A DNA stretch of 47,994 bases, from NCBI GenBank assembly GCA_018268515.1, contig JAFDWK010000014.1:1-47994 (forward strand), read 5' to 3'. The position numbers were made by a program, and so were the translations under genes. How positions within the stretch are numbered: the first letter of the stretch is position 1; every line of letters begins with the position of its first letter. This document shows, piece after piece, positions 1 to 6,341 of the stretch. Source of the stretch: Actinomycetota bacterium (GTDB lineage: Bacteria > Actinomycetota > Actinomycetes > Actinomycetales > Microbacteriaceae). The notes under the pieces were generated by a model. The model was not told the origin of the DNA, did no database searches, and was given only the letters and a program-made list of their open reading frames with translations.

Positions 1-16
1 CGGTGCGGCGGCTGAC

Positions 17-1792
17 ATGAACCAGCGACAAGCCGGGGGCATGGGCGACGAACTCACCAACGCCGCCCTCGTCGGGCTGATCGGCATGTTCGGCATCGCG
101 CTCGTGCTGCGCGCAGCCGGTAGCGTCACCGCGTTCCTCACCGGCCTGCCACAACCCGACGCCGGCCCGGCTGCGGGGCTCGGGGTGCTGTTCAACCCCG
201 CAGACCCCGCGACCGCGCTCAGCGCCGAAGGACTCAACCCGATCCTGTACTGGCTCGTCAGTGCGGTCATGCTCGGCGGGCTCGCCGCCGGGATCGTCTG
301 GGTCTGGATCATGCTGCGCCACCACACCAGGAAGGCCGAGACCGATCCGCACCGACTCGCCGGGATCGCGACCAGCCATGAAGTCAAGACCGCAGCGTCC
401 GCGAAGGCACTGCTTCATCGCGCGGCCACGCTACGGCCCTCCTTGGAGTCACCAGCCCCGCAGGATGTCGGCTACCTCCTCGGGGCCAGTCGGGGCACGA
501 AGGTATGGGCATCGGTCGAGGACTCGATTCTGCTGATCGGCCCGCCCCGCTCGGGCAAGGGTCTGCACGTCGTCATCAACGCGATCCTCGACGCACCCGG
601 CGCGGTCGTCACCACCAGCACCAGGCCCGACAACCTCACCGCCACCCTCCGCGCCCGCCGCCGCAAGGGCGGGCCGGTCGCCGTGTTCGACCCCCAACAC
701 CTCGCCGAAGGCATCCCCGCAGGGCTGCGCTGGTCACCCATTCGCGGCTGCCACGAGCCGCTGACCGCGATGATCCGCGCCAACGGCCTCGCAGCCGCCA
801 CCGGCCTGAGCGCTGGAGGGGTCGAGTCCGGCGGCTTCTGGGAGGGGAAGACCCGCACCGCGCTTCAGAGCCTGCTGCACGCCGCCGCGCTCGACGGCCG
901 ACCACCAGCCGAGCTGTTCAGGTGGACCCTCGACCCCTCGGCTGCGTCCGAAGCCGTGGCGATCCTCAACTCACATCCGAACGCGGCGATGGGGTGGGAC
1001 GACTCACTGGCAGCGATGATCGACGCCGACCCCAAGACCCGCGACAGCATCTGGCAAGGCGTCTCCCTCGCCCTGACCGCCCTCGCTGACCCACGCGTGC
1101 TCGACGCGGTTTCACCTGGCCCGCACGAGCAGTTCGACCCCGAGACCTTCCTCACCGAACAGGGCACCCTCTACCTGCTCGCCACCGGCGCCGGCGCGGG
1201 AGCATCCGCATCGCTGGTCGCGGCGTTCGTCGAGGACCTCATTGAAACTGCCCGCAGGCTCGGCGCCCGCTCGCCTGGAGCCAGGCTCGATCCGCCGCTG
1301 CTGCTCGCGCTCGATGAGATCGGGAACCTCGCACCCCTGCCGTCGCTCCCGATGCTCATGGCCGAGGGCGGCGGCACCGGGATCACGACCATGCCCGTGT
1401 TGCAGTCGCTCGCCCAAGCCCGCGACCGGTGGAACGAACATCAGGCCGGCGCGATCTGGGACGCCAGCATCGTCAAGATCATCCTCGGCGGCGCATCCAA
1501 CAGCCGCGACCTCCAAGACCTCTCCACCCTCATCGGCGAGCGAGACGAGTACACCGACAGCATCACCCTCGGCGACCGAGGCACGCGCTCCAACCAGCGC
1601 TCCATCCGCCGCGTGCCGATCCTGCCGCCCGACCGCATTCGCACGCTGCCGTTTGGCACCGGCATCACCATGCTCCGCTCCGCACCACCCATCGTCACCG
1701 ACCTGCGGGCCTGGCCCAGCCGGCAGGATGCCGCGCAACTCCGCAGCGATCGCGCCGAGCTCGAAGTCCTCCTGCGCCGCCCCGCACCCTGA
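17..1792 (+). CDS. Type IV secretion/conjugation coupling ATPase (VirD4/TraG/TraD family)
   Basis: This is the inner-membrane ATPase that docks a relaxase-DNA complex to a type IV channel during conjugation. In 591 residues there are two N-terminal membrane segments (about 15-35 and 77-100), a Walker A motif GPPRSGKG at 175-182, and a Walker B segment LLLALDEIGNL with the acidic pair at about 433-434, followed by the conserved GGGTGITTMPVLQS stretch. Length and layout fit actinobacterial VirD4-like proteins. The frame stays open to the left edge, so an earlier start is possible, but the ATG at 17 matches the usual short N-terminus. It heads the element genes and should work with a relaxase encoded further left. 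Confidence 0.9.
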   Translation: MNQRQAGGMGDELTNAALVGLIGMFGIALVLRAAGSVTAFLTGLPQPDAGPAAGLGVLFNPADPATALSAEGLNPILYWLVSAVMLGGLAAGIVWVWIMLRHHTRKAETDPHRLAGIATSHEVKTAASAKALLHRAATLRPSLESPAPQDVGYLLGASRGTKVWASVEDSILLIGPPRSGKGLHVVINAILDAPGAVVTTSTRPDNLTATLRARRRKGGPVAVFDPQHLAEGIPAGLRWSPIRGCHEPLTAMIRANGLAAATGLSAGGVESGGFWEGKTRTALQSLLHAAALDGRPPAELFRWTLDPSAASEAVAILNSHPNAAMGWDDSLAAMIDADPKTRDSIWQGVSLALTALADPRVLDAVSPGPHEQFDPETFLTEQGTLYLLATGAGAGASASLVAAFVEDLIETARRLGARSPGARLDPPLLLALDEIGNLAPLPSLPMLMAEGGGTGITTMPVLQSLAQARDRWNEHQAGAIWDASIVKIILGGASNSRDLQDLSTLIGERDEYTDSITLGDRGTRSNQRSIRRVPILPPDRIRTLPFGTGITMLRSAPPIVTDLRAWPSRQDAAQLRSDRAELEVLLRRPAP

Positions 1793-1871
1793 CGACTCTG
1801 GGTGCTGGGGCGCACCTGCCTGACACAGCGACCACATGCAGCTGGCCGCCCAAGTTCAGGAGGACGCCATC

Positions 1872-2315
1872 ATGGCCATTCACACCCAGGAATCACTGTC
1901 AGGCTTCATCGCCTCGGAGCCGTTGCTCACCGAGACGTCCAAGGGCGATGCGAGGTTCTTCGCCCGCATCGGCAAGGAGCACTTCCGCCGGGAGGAAGAC
2001 GGCTCGTTCACCCAGACCGAGACGACCTACCACCACCTGGTGATGTTCGGACGGTCGGCCGAGCATGCGCACGCGAACTTCGCCCAGGGCGACAACTTCG
2101 TGGCCGAGGGCTACACGCGCCCGGTCAATTACGAGCGCAACGGCCAGGCGATCGAGGGCGAAGAGTTCATCGCCAAGAAGATCGGCCACGACGCCGCGCG
2201 AACCCGCTACGAGGTGGACCGCACCCCGCGCAACTCGGCCGGACGAGACGCCGCCGCCTACGAGTCGCCGCAACGGACGACCGCCGCGGCCCAGGCCGCG
2301 CCGGTGAGCATGTGA
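1872..2315 (+). CDS. Single-stranded DNA-binding protein (mobile-element SSB)
   Basis: A 147-residue OB-fold protein resembling SSB, probably coating single-stranded DNA during transfer or replication of the element. The N-terminal part (FIASEPLLTETSKGDARFFARIG, split here as a beta-strand pair) followed by TTYHHLVMFGRSAEHA and a GDNFVAEGY strand follows the SSB beta-barrel pattern. The C-terminus is variable and lacks the acidic tip typical of housekeeping SSBs. The ATG at 1872 is chosen over one at 1836 because CAGGAGG at 1857-1863 sits 8 nt ahead of it. It lies 79 nt after the coupling protein and is probably co-transcribed. SSB assignment is from sequence resemblance only. Confidence 0.75.
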   Translation: MAIHTQESLSGFIASEPLLTETSKGDARFFARIGKEHFRREEDGSFTQTETTYHHLVMFGRSAEHAHANFAQGDNFVAEGYTRPVNYERNGQAIEGEEFIAKKIGHDAARTRYEVDRTPRNSAGRDAAAYESPQRTTAAAQAAPVSM

Positions 2316-2331
2316 GTTCGGGAGCCAGGCC

Positions 2332-2931
2332 ATGACGAACGATCAGAACCAAGAACCCACATCGCCAGATGTCCCCGTTAGTCCGTCCGACGTGGATGAG
2401 CCCGACGTGTTCGACGGGCCGCCCCGCGTCACCAACGCCGACATTCCCGAACCGCCCCATCCGGTGAACTGGAACCTGCTGACGGCTCACGAGCTGGAGC
2501 AGGAATGGCTCGCGCTGAACCGGTGGGTGGACTGGCTGCGCCGCACCTACGGTCTCCAAGTCGCCGTGATCCCGCCGTTCTGGCATCACCATCCCGAGCT
2601 CGTCTGGGAACTCTCGGCGCTCCACCTGCACTGGCTGGCTGCCTACGACCCCGAGCAGAACGCGTCCGCACCCCTCGGCTGGCACCGCGACTTCGCCGAT
2701 GCCCGCCAGCGACTCCGCGATTGGGTCACCGCCTGCGGCACGCACGGGGACCGCGACCGCCCCACCCGGCAAGCGGCCTGGCCCGGCGAGGAGCCGGCCC
2801 CCGCAATCCAGGACGTGAAGTTCACCGACCGGGATAGCGAGTTCGTCGAGTTCGTGATCGCTCAGGTCCGCAAGCGGCAGGAAGCCGAAGACGAGTTCTA
2901 CGCCAATCTCGCCGACGACGGGGCTCCGTAG
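2332..2931 (+). CDS. DUF4913 domain protein
   Basis: A 199-residue soluble protein with a disordered acidic/proline N-terminus (about 1-45) and a core containing WVDWLRRTYGL, a short hydrophobic segment with PPFWHHHPELVWELSALHLHW split over about 80-103, and GWHRDFADARQRLRDW. These spaced tryptophan/arginine motifs match the DUF4913 family, which is common on actinobacterial conjugative elements. Its biochemical role is not known. It starts 16 nt after the SSB gene and ends 4 nt before the next gene, so it is part of the same transcript. Confidence 0.7.
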   Translation: MTNDQNQEPTSPDVPVSPSDVDEPDVFDGPPRVTNADIPEPPHPVNWNLLTAHELEQEWLALNRWVDWLRRTYGLQVAVIPPFWHHHPELVWELSALHLHWLAAYDPEQNASAPLGWHRDFADARQRLRDWVTACGTHGDRDRPTRQAAWPGEEPAPAIQDVKFTDRDSEFVEFVIAQVRKRQEAEDEFYANLADDGAP

Positions 2932-2935
2932 ACCG

Positions 2936-3163
2936 ATGAGCCGCTATGTCAAGAAGACCGACCGACGCTCCTACGACGAGCGGTCATTCTCCGTCCGGGC
3001 CGTGCATCGCGACCGCGCCGACCTGCACAAGCTCGCCGAAGTGCTGATCCGGCTGACGTTGCAGGAGACAGGCGAGAGCCGAGCCGCCCGCGAAGCGGTC
3101 CGGGTGCCCGACACCTACCGGGCGACTCCCGATGGCCTGGTCGCCTCAGAGGCCGCCCGGTAG
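2936..3163 (+). CDS. Small unknown mobile-element protein
   Basis: A 75-residue basic protein starting MSRYVKKTDRRSYDERSF and rich in Arg, Glu and Ala. A central helix (about 25-45) could form part of a small DNA-binding or partner protein. I do not recognise a family. It starts 4 nt after the DUF4913 gene, consistent with translational coupling. Its stop codon TAG (3161-3163) forms the first half of the TAGAAT box proposed as the recombinase promoter, so the end of this gene and the start of the recombinase transcript overlap. Confidence 0.6.
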   Translation: MSRYVKKTDRRSYDERSFSVRAVHRDRADLHKLAEVLIRLTLQETGESRAAREAVRVPDTYRATPDGLVASEAAR

Positions 3164-3166
3164 AAT
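3161..3166 (+). promoter_or_regulatory. Candidate -10 box (TAGAAT) for the recombinase transcript
   Basis: TAGAAT fits the TAGnnT form seen ahead of several other genes in this window. There is no convincing -35 box. Transcription would begin near 3173, giving a leader of about 170 nt. Inference from sequence only. Confidence 0.4.
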
Positions 3167-3167
3167 G

Positions 3168-3344
3168 AACCTTGCAAGCCTCGCGACGCGGGGCGTTGTG
3201 GCCCAAACCTCGTCATCTGGCGGGCAACACGCACCGAGACCATCGGGTCTCGCCCTACAGCCTTCACCGGCTGCTCTCACGATCAACGCCCCATCCCACC
3301 GCAGTGGGAGCGCGAGGGTCGAACCGCGTGAGAGTGAGCCCCCG
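3168..3344 (+). promoter_or_regulatory. Structured 5' leader upstream of the serine recombinase
   Basis: The 181-nt gap contains consecutive perfect stems: GAGACC/GGTCTC (3236-3241 with 3246-3251), CAGCC/GGCTG (3258-3262 with 3269-3273), and TCCCAC/GTGGGA (3294-3299 with 3304-3309). A 7-bp outer stem CTCTCAC/GTGAGAG (3274-3280 with 3328-3334) encloses the last one. The outer right arm overlaps the purine-rich ribosome binding region just before ATG 3345, so folding could hide the start site. A further imperfect stem joins 3195-3204 with 3222-3228. I do not recognise a named RNA family. Confidence 0.5.
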
Positions 3345-5300
3345 ATGACCACCGTCGCCGATGATCCAACAGCCAGCCTGATCGACCCACCCCGGACCGC
3401 TGCCGTCGCAGTGTCCTACCTCCGGGTCTCCACCCGAGAGCAAGCAGAGAAGGGCGGGACCGACGAGGGATTCTCGATCCCCGCACAGCGCGATGCCACC
3501 CGACGCAAGGCCGAACAGCTCGGCGCCGGCATCGTCGAAGAGTTCATCGACGCAGGAGCCTCCGCCAAGTCATCCGACCGGCGCGAGCTGATGCGGATGA
3601 TCCAGTACGTCAAGGCCAACAAGGTCTCCTACTGCATCGTCCACAAGGTAGACCGACTCGCCCGCAACCGCGCCGACGACGTGAGCATCCACCTCGCACT
3701 CCAACAGTGCGGGGTCATGCTCGTCTCCGCGACAGAGAACATCGACGAGACGCCCTCGGGCATGCTGCTGCACGGCATCATGTCCACGATCGCCGAGTTC
3801 TACTCCCGCAACCTCGCCACCGAAGTCACCAAAGGCATGACGCAGAAAGCCATCGGTGGAGGAACGAACGGGCGAGCACCCATCGGCTACCTCAACGTCC
3901 GCAAGCGCGACGAGATGGGCCGCGAGCTCCGCACCATCGAGCTCGACCCCGAACGCGCGCCCATGATCGAGTGGGCCTTCAAGGCATACGCCTCCGGGAA
4001 CTGGAGCGTCAGCCAGCTCCACGACGAACTCACCTCACGCGGACTCCGCAGCCTGCCAACCCCGAAGCGAGCGGCGAAGGCTCTCGCCGTCTCGACCGTG
4101 CACCGGCTCCTCACCAACCCCTACTACAAAGGCGATGTCGTCTACCGGGGCACCCGCTACAAGGGGAACCACCCCGCGCTCGTGCCCGCCGAGGTCTGGT
4201 ACCAGGTCCAGTCCGTGCTCACCGCGCACCAGTGCGCCGTCGAGGCGACCCAGGTTCACGGTCACTACCTCAAAGGCACCATCCACTGCGGCCAATGCGG
4301 GTCGCGGCTCATCGTCTCCAACGCGAAGAACCGCCACGGCAACGTGTACTGCTACTTCGTCTGCTCCGGCCGGCATTCCAAGCGGACCGAGTGCACGCGC
4401 CAGGCCATGCTCATCGAGGACGTGGAGAAGCTCGTCGAGGACTACTACTCCCGCGTCCAGATCACACCCGCCCAGCAAGACGCCCTCGCCGGGATGCTCC
4501 ACCACGAGTTCGACCGGCTGATGGCCGCCGAAACCGAAGAACTCGCGCGTCTCACGGCCAACCGCGACCGGCTCGAAAGCGAGCAAGACCGACTCATGCA
4601 GGCCCACTATGCCGACGCGATCCCGCTGACCGTGCTCAAGCGCGAGCAGGACCGCATCCTCGCCGAACTCGACAAGGTGACCCGACGTATCGACGCCCAC
4701 TTCGGCGACTACGCCGACGCCCGCGCCCACCTCGACGACGCCCTCGGGCTCCTCGCCAACTGCGCCGACATCTACGCCCGCTGCGACGATACCAACCGAC
4801 GGCTATGCAACCAGGCGTTCTTCACGAAGGTCTACATCGACGAGGACAACGAGCTGCGCGTCGAGCACAACCGGCCCTTCGAAATGCTGCTCGACCCCCA
4901 GGTCAACGCCAACGCTCTCACCCGGGCCGCAGACACGAACAAGGCCCGAACCCCCGCCAAAGTTTCCATTGGCAAGGGTTCGAGCCTTGTGCCGTCGGTG
5001 GACCTGAGGGGACTCGAACCCCTGACCCCCTGCATGCCATGCAGGTGCGCTACCAGCTGCGCCACAGGCCCAGATGCTGTCCGCGGCTTCCCGCGACAAC
5101 CCGTTCAGCTTACAACACGGCTCGGACCGGATGCGAATCGGCCCCCGATTCGGGCACGCCGGGCGTGTCCGGACTCCCGGATCCGGATCACTCCGCGTCC
5201 GCTCCGGCCCGCATCGCGGCGAAGCCGTCGCGCAGCGCCGCCACGAGCTGACGGACCGCCGTGGACGGCCGCCGCGCCGAGCCGGCCGCCGGCACGGTGA
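3345..5300 (+). CDS. Large serine recombinase (integrase), reading through the attachment site
   Basis: A 651-residue frame for a site-specific integrase that inserts and excises the element. The N-terminal resolvase domain has YLRVSTREQ with the catalytic Ser29 and the HKVDRLARNRADD helix. A recombinase domain follows (GYLNVRKRDE to NPYYKGDVVYRG), then a zinc ribbon (CGQCG ... C ... C, about 320-365) and a coiled coil (about 400-460). Start 3345 is chosen because the resolvase domain begins soon after it, with a purine-rich GAGAGTGAG before it; the frame is open further upstream to 3132. About 550 residues come from the element. The last ~100 residues are the antisense of tRNA-Ala and host DNA and overlap the end of the LysR gene, so the tail is probably not native. 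Confidence 0.88.
   Translation: MTTVADDPTASLIDPPRTAAVAVSYLRVSTREQAEKGGTDEGFSIPAQRDATRRKAEQLGAGIVEEFIDAGASAKSSDRRELMRMIQYVKANKVSYCIVHKVDRLARNRADDVSIHLALQQCGVMLVSATENIDETPSGMLLHGIMSTIAEFYSRNLATEVTKGMTQKAIGGGTNGRAPIGYLNVRKRDEMGRELRTIELDPERAPMIEWAFKAYASGNWSVSQLHDELTSRGLRSLPTPKRAAKALAVSTVHRLLTNPYYKGDVVYRGTRYKGNHPALVPAEVWYQVQSVLTAHQCAVEATQVHGHYLKGTIHCGQCGSRLIVSNAKNRHGNVYCYFVCSGRHSKRTECTRQAMLIEDVEKLVEDYYSRVQITPAQQDALAGMLHHEFDRLMAAETEELARLTANRDRLESEQDRLMQAHYADAIPLTVLKREQDRILAELDKVTRRIDAHFGDYADARAHLDDALGLLANCADIYARCDDTNRRLCNQAFFTKVYIDEDNELRVEHNRPFEMLLDPQVNANALTRAADTNKARTPAKVSIGKGSSLVPSVDLRGLEPLTPCMPCRCATSCATGPDAVRGFPRQPVQLTTRLGPDANRPPIRARRACPDSRIRITPRPLRPASRRSRRAAPPRADGPPWTAAAPSRPPAR
4966..5071. other. 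Right attachment junction (attR) at the tRNA 3' end
   Basis: The recombinase gene runs into the 3' end of tRNA-Ala at 4999. Just outside the tRNA is an inverted repeat CAAGG/CCTTG around GTTCGAG (4973-4989), a possible recombinase half-site or tRNA terminator. The exact crossover core cannot be placed without the left junction or an empty site. Confidence 0.5.
4999..5071 (-). tRNA. tRNA-Ala (anticodon GGC)
   Basis: A 73-nt tRNA read on the minus strand from 5071 to 4999. The acceptor stem GGGCCTG pairs with CAGGTCC, including one G-U pair, with discriminator A. The anticodon arm is CCTGC-ATGGCAT-GCAGG with GGC at the anticodon position, reading Ala codon GCC. The T arm is AGGGG-TTCGAGT-CCCCT. 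No CCA is encoded. The mobile element joins its 3' end, so the 3' part has probably been restored by element sequence. Confidence 0.95.
5107..5112 (-). promoter_or_regulatory. Candidate -10 box (TAAGCT) for tRNA-Ala
   Basis: On the minus strand TAAGCT lies 35 nt before the mature tRNA 5' end. A weak TTCGCA -35 candidate (5132-5137) lies 19 nt further upstream. This is the only reasonable promoter in the short gap; confidence is low. Confidence 0.35.
5134..5152 (-). terminator. Hairpin downstream of the LysR gene
   Basis: Perfect 8-bp stem CGAATCGG/CCGATTCG with a 3-nt loop, 35 nt after the LysR stop and before tRNA-Ala. It has no clear U-run, so termination strength is uncertain. It partly overlaps the proposed tRNA -35 region. 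Confidence 0.4.
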
Positions 5301-6123
5301 CGAGGATCACGCGTACGAAGGCCGGATCGTCGATGGGGCGCAGCACGACGCCGGGGTGCGCCCCGAACGCCGCCAGGCGCGGCACGAGTGCGATCCCCAT
5401 CCGCGCGCCCACCATCGCGAGCATCACCTGGAAGTCGTCGGTGCGGATCGCGACCTCAGGGGCATGCCCGGCGGCGGCGAGCGCGTCGAGCACGATGGTG
5501 TCCATCGAGTCGCCCTCGGCTGCGGCGAACATCCACCGCTCGTCGTGGAGGGTCAGCAGCGTGGCGACGTCGACCGAGGTGCGCGCGGCCAGCGGGTGCC
5601 CCGCGGGCAACGCGAGCAGGAGCGGGTCCCGATGCACCTCGATCGTCGCGACATTGGGCCGGAAGGACAGCTCGTATCCGGGAACGGCATAGACGAGCGC
5701 CGCATCGACCTCGCCGCGATTGCTCCGGTCCACGAGCGACGGGACCTCCTCGAGGACGACGTCGATCTCGATCCCGAGGTCGTTCAGCCGCAGCACCATC
5801 GGCGGCAGCAGCCGCGCGGCGGAGGTGAAGGTGCCGAACCGCAGGCGCACCCGGCCCGTCTCGGTGAGCTCCCGGGCGTCCGTGACGGCCCGCTCACTGA
5901 GGGTGAGGATCTCCTGCGCGCGTTCGAGCAGCAGCATGCCCACGGGCGTCAGCCTGCTCCCCCGCGGCGACCGCGCGAGCACCGCGGCGCCGATCAGATG
6001 CTCGAGATTCTTCAGGTGGTAATCGACGGTCGGCTGCCCCCATCCCAGGCGGCGCGCCGCCGCGGTCACCGATCCCTCCGCATGCACGGCGCGGAGTGCC
6101 TCGAGCTGGCGCAGATCCACCAT
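5188..6123 (-). CDS. LysR-family transcriptional regulator
   Basis: A 311-residue LysR-type regulator. The N-terminal winged helix (residues 1-60: LRQLEALRAVHAEGSVTAA then ARRLGWGQPTVDYHLKNLE) is followed by a two-lobed effector domain. WGQPTVDYHL replaces the more usual SQPAVSxxI, so the recognition helix is somewhat atypical. An AGGAG lies about 9 nt before the ATG. The gene is divergent from the amino-acid permease cluster, with two inverted repeats between them, so it probably controls that cluster in response to an amino acid or related ligand. The recombinase frame overlaps its last 113 nt on the other strand. Confidence 0.88.
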   Translation of the reverse strand: MVDLRQLEALRAVHAEGSVTAAARRLGWGQPTVDYHLKNLEHLIGAAVLARSPRGSRLTPVGMLLLERAQEILTLSERAVTDARELTETGRVRLRFGTFTSAARLLPPMVLRLNDLGIEIDVVLEEVPSLVDRSNRGEVDAALVYAVPGYELSFRPNVATIEVHRDPLLLALPAGHPLAARTSVDVATLLTLHDERWMFAAAEGDSMDTIVLDALAAAGHAPEVAIRTDDFQVMLAMVGARMGIALVPRLAAFGAHPGVVLRPIDDPAFVRVILVTVPAAGSARRPSTAVRQLVAALRDGFAAMRAGADAE

Positions 6124-6140
6124 GATCCCTAGCTCCTATG

Positions 6141-6184
6141 TCTGCGAGGGCAGAACTCTCCACCCGGTGACATACAGTCTATGT
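6141..6184. promoter_or_regulatory. Two inverted repeats, candidate LysR operators
   Basis: TCTGC-GAGG-GCAGA (6141-6154) and ACATA-CAGTC-TATGT (6170-6184) are perfect dyads in the gap between the LysR gene and the permease. The spacing of 29 nt between dyad starts is near three helical turns, as expected for a LysR tetramer binding two sites on one DNA face. The rest of the gap to 6341 shows no other structure, apart from GAAGGAG (6328-6334) ahead of the permease ATG. Confidence 0.45.
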
Positions 6185-6341
6185 GGGCCGCACCGAACCT
6201 CGGGATACCGTCCCGCGCCTCGGGGCGGCACCATGGAGGAGCGCCCGATCCGCGCGGCGGGCTCTCGGTGCCGGCCACCGTCTGTCAATCCGTCCCCCCT
6301 CGCCCCGCGATCGGCCCGAAACCGTTCGAAGGAGAACCGGT

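Larger units (their letters stand above)
1..4998. mobile_element. Right end of an integrated conjugative/mobilizable element (left end outside window)
   Basis: The segment carries a VirD4-like coupling protein, an SSB-like protein, a DUF4913 protein, a small unknown protein and a serine recombinase, all on the plus strand. It stops exactly at the 3' end of tRNA-Ala, a usual integration site. Seen directly: no GGATCC hexamer from 1 to the tRNA, whereas the rest of the window contains it very often, first at 5179-5184. That the element is conjugative is inferred from the coupling protein; the relaxase and type IV channel genes would lie to the left. The left attachment site is not visible, so size and mobility are unknown. 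Confidence 0.8.

Noticed and set aside
4973-4989. T-arm-like CAAGG-GTTCGAG-CCTTG as part of a second tRNA
   Set aside because: The loop register is wrong for a tRNA T arm and no other tRNA arms lie around it. It is kept only as part of the attachment junction.
4832-5065. Minus-strand frame starting MAQLVAHLHGMQGV
   Set aside because: It lies on tRNA-Ala and is the well-known false protein obtained by translating a tRNA gene.
5261-5692. Plus-strand frames over the LysR gene
   Set aside because: Antisense shadows without a family pattern.
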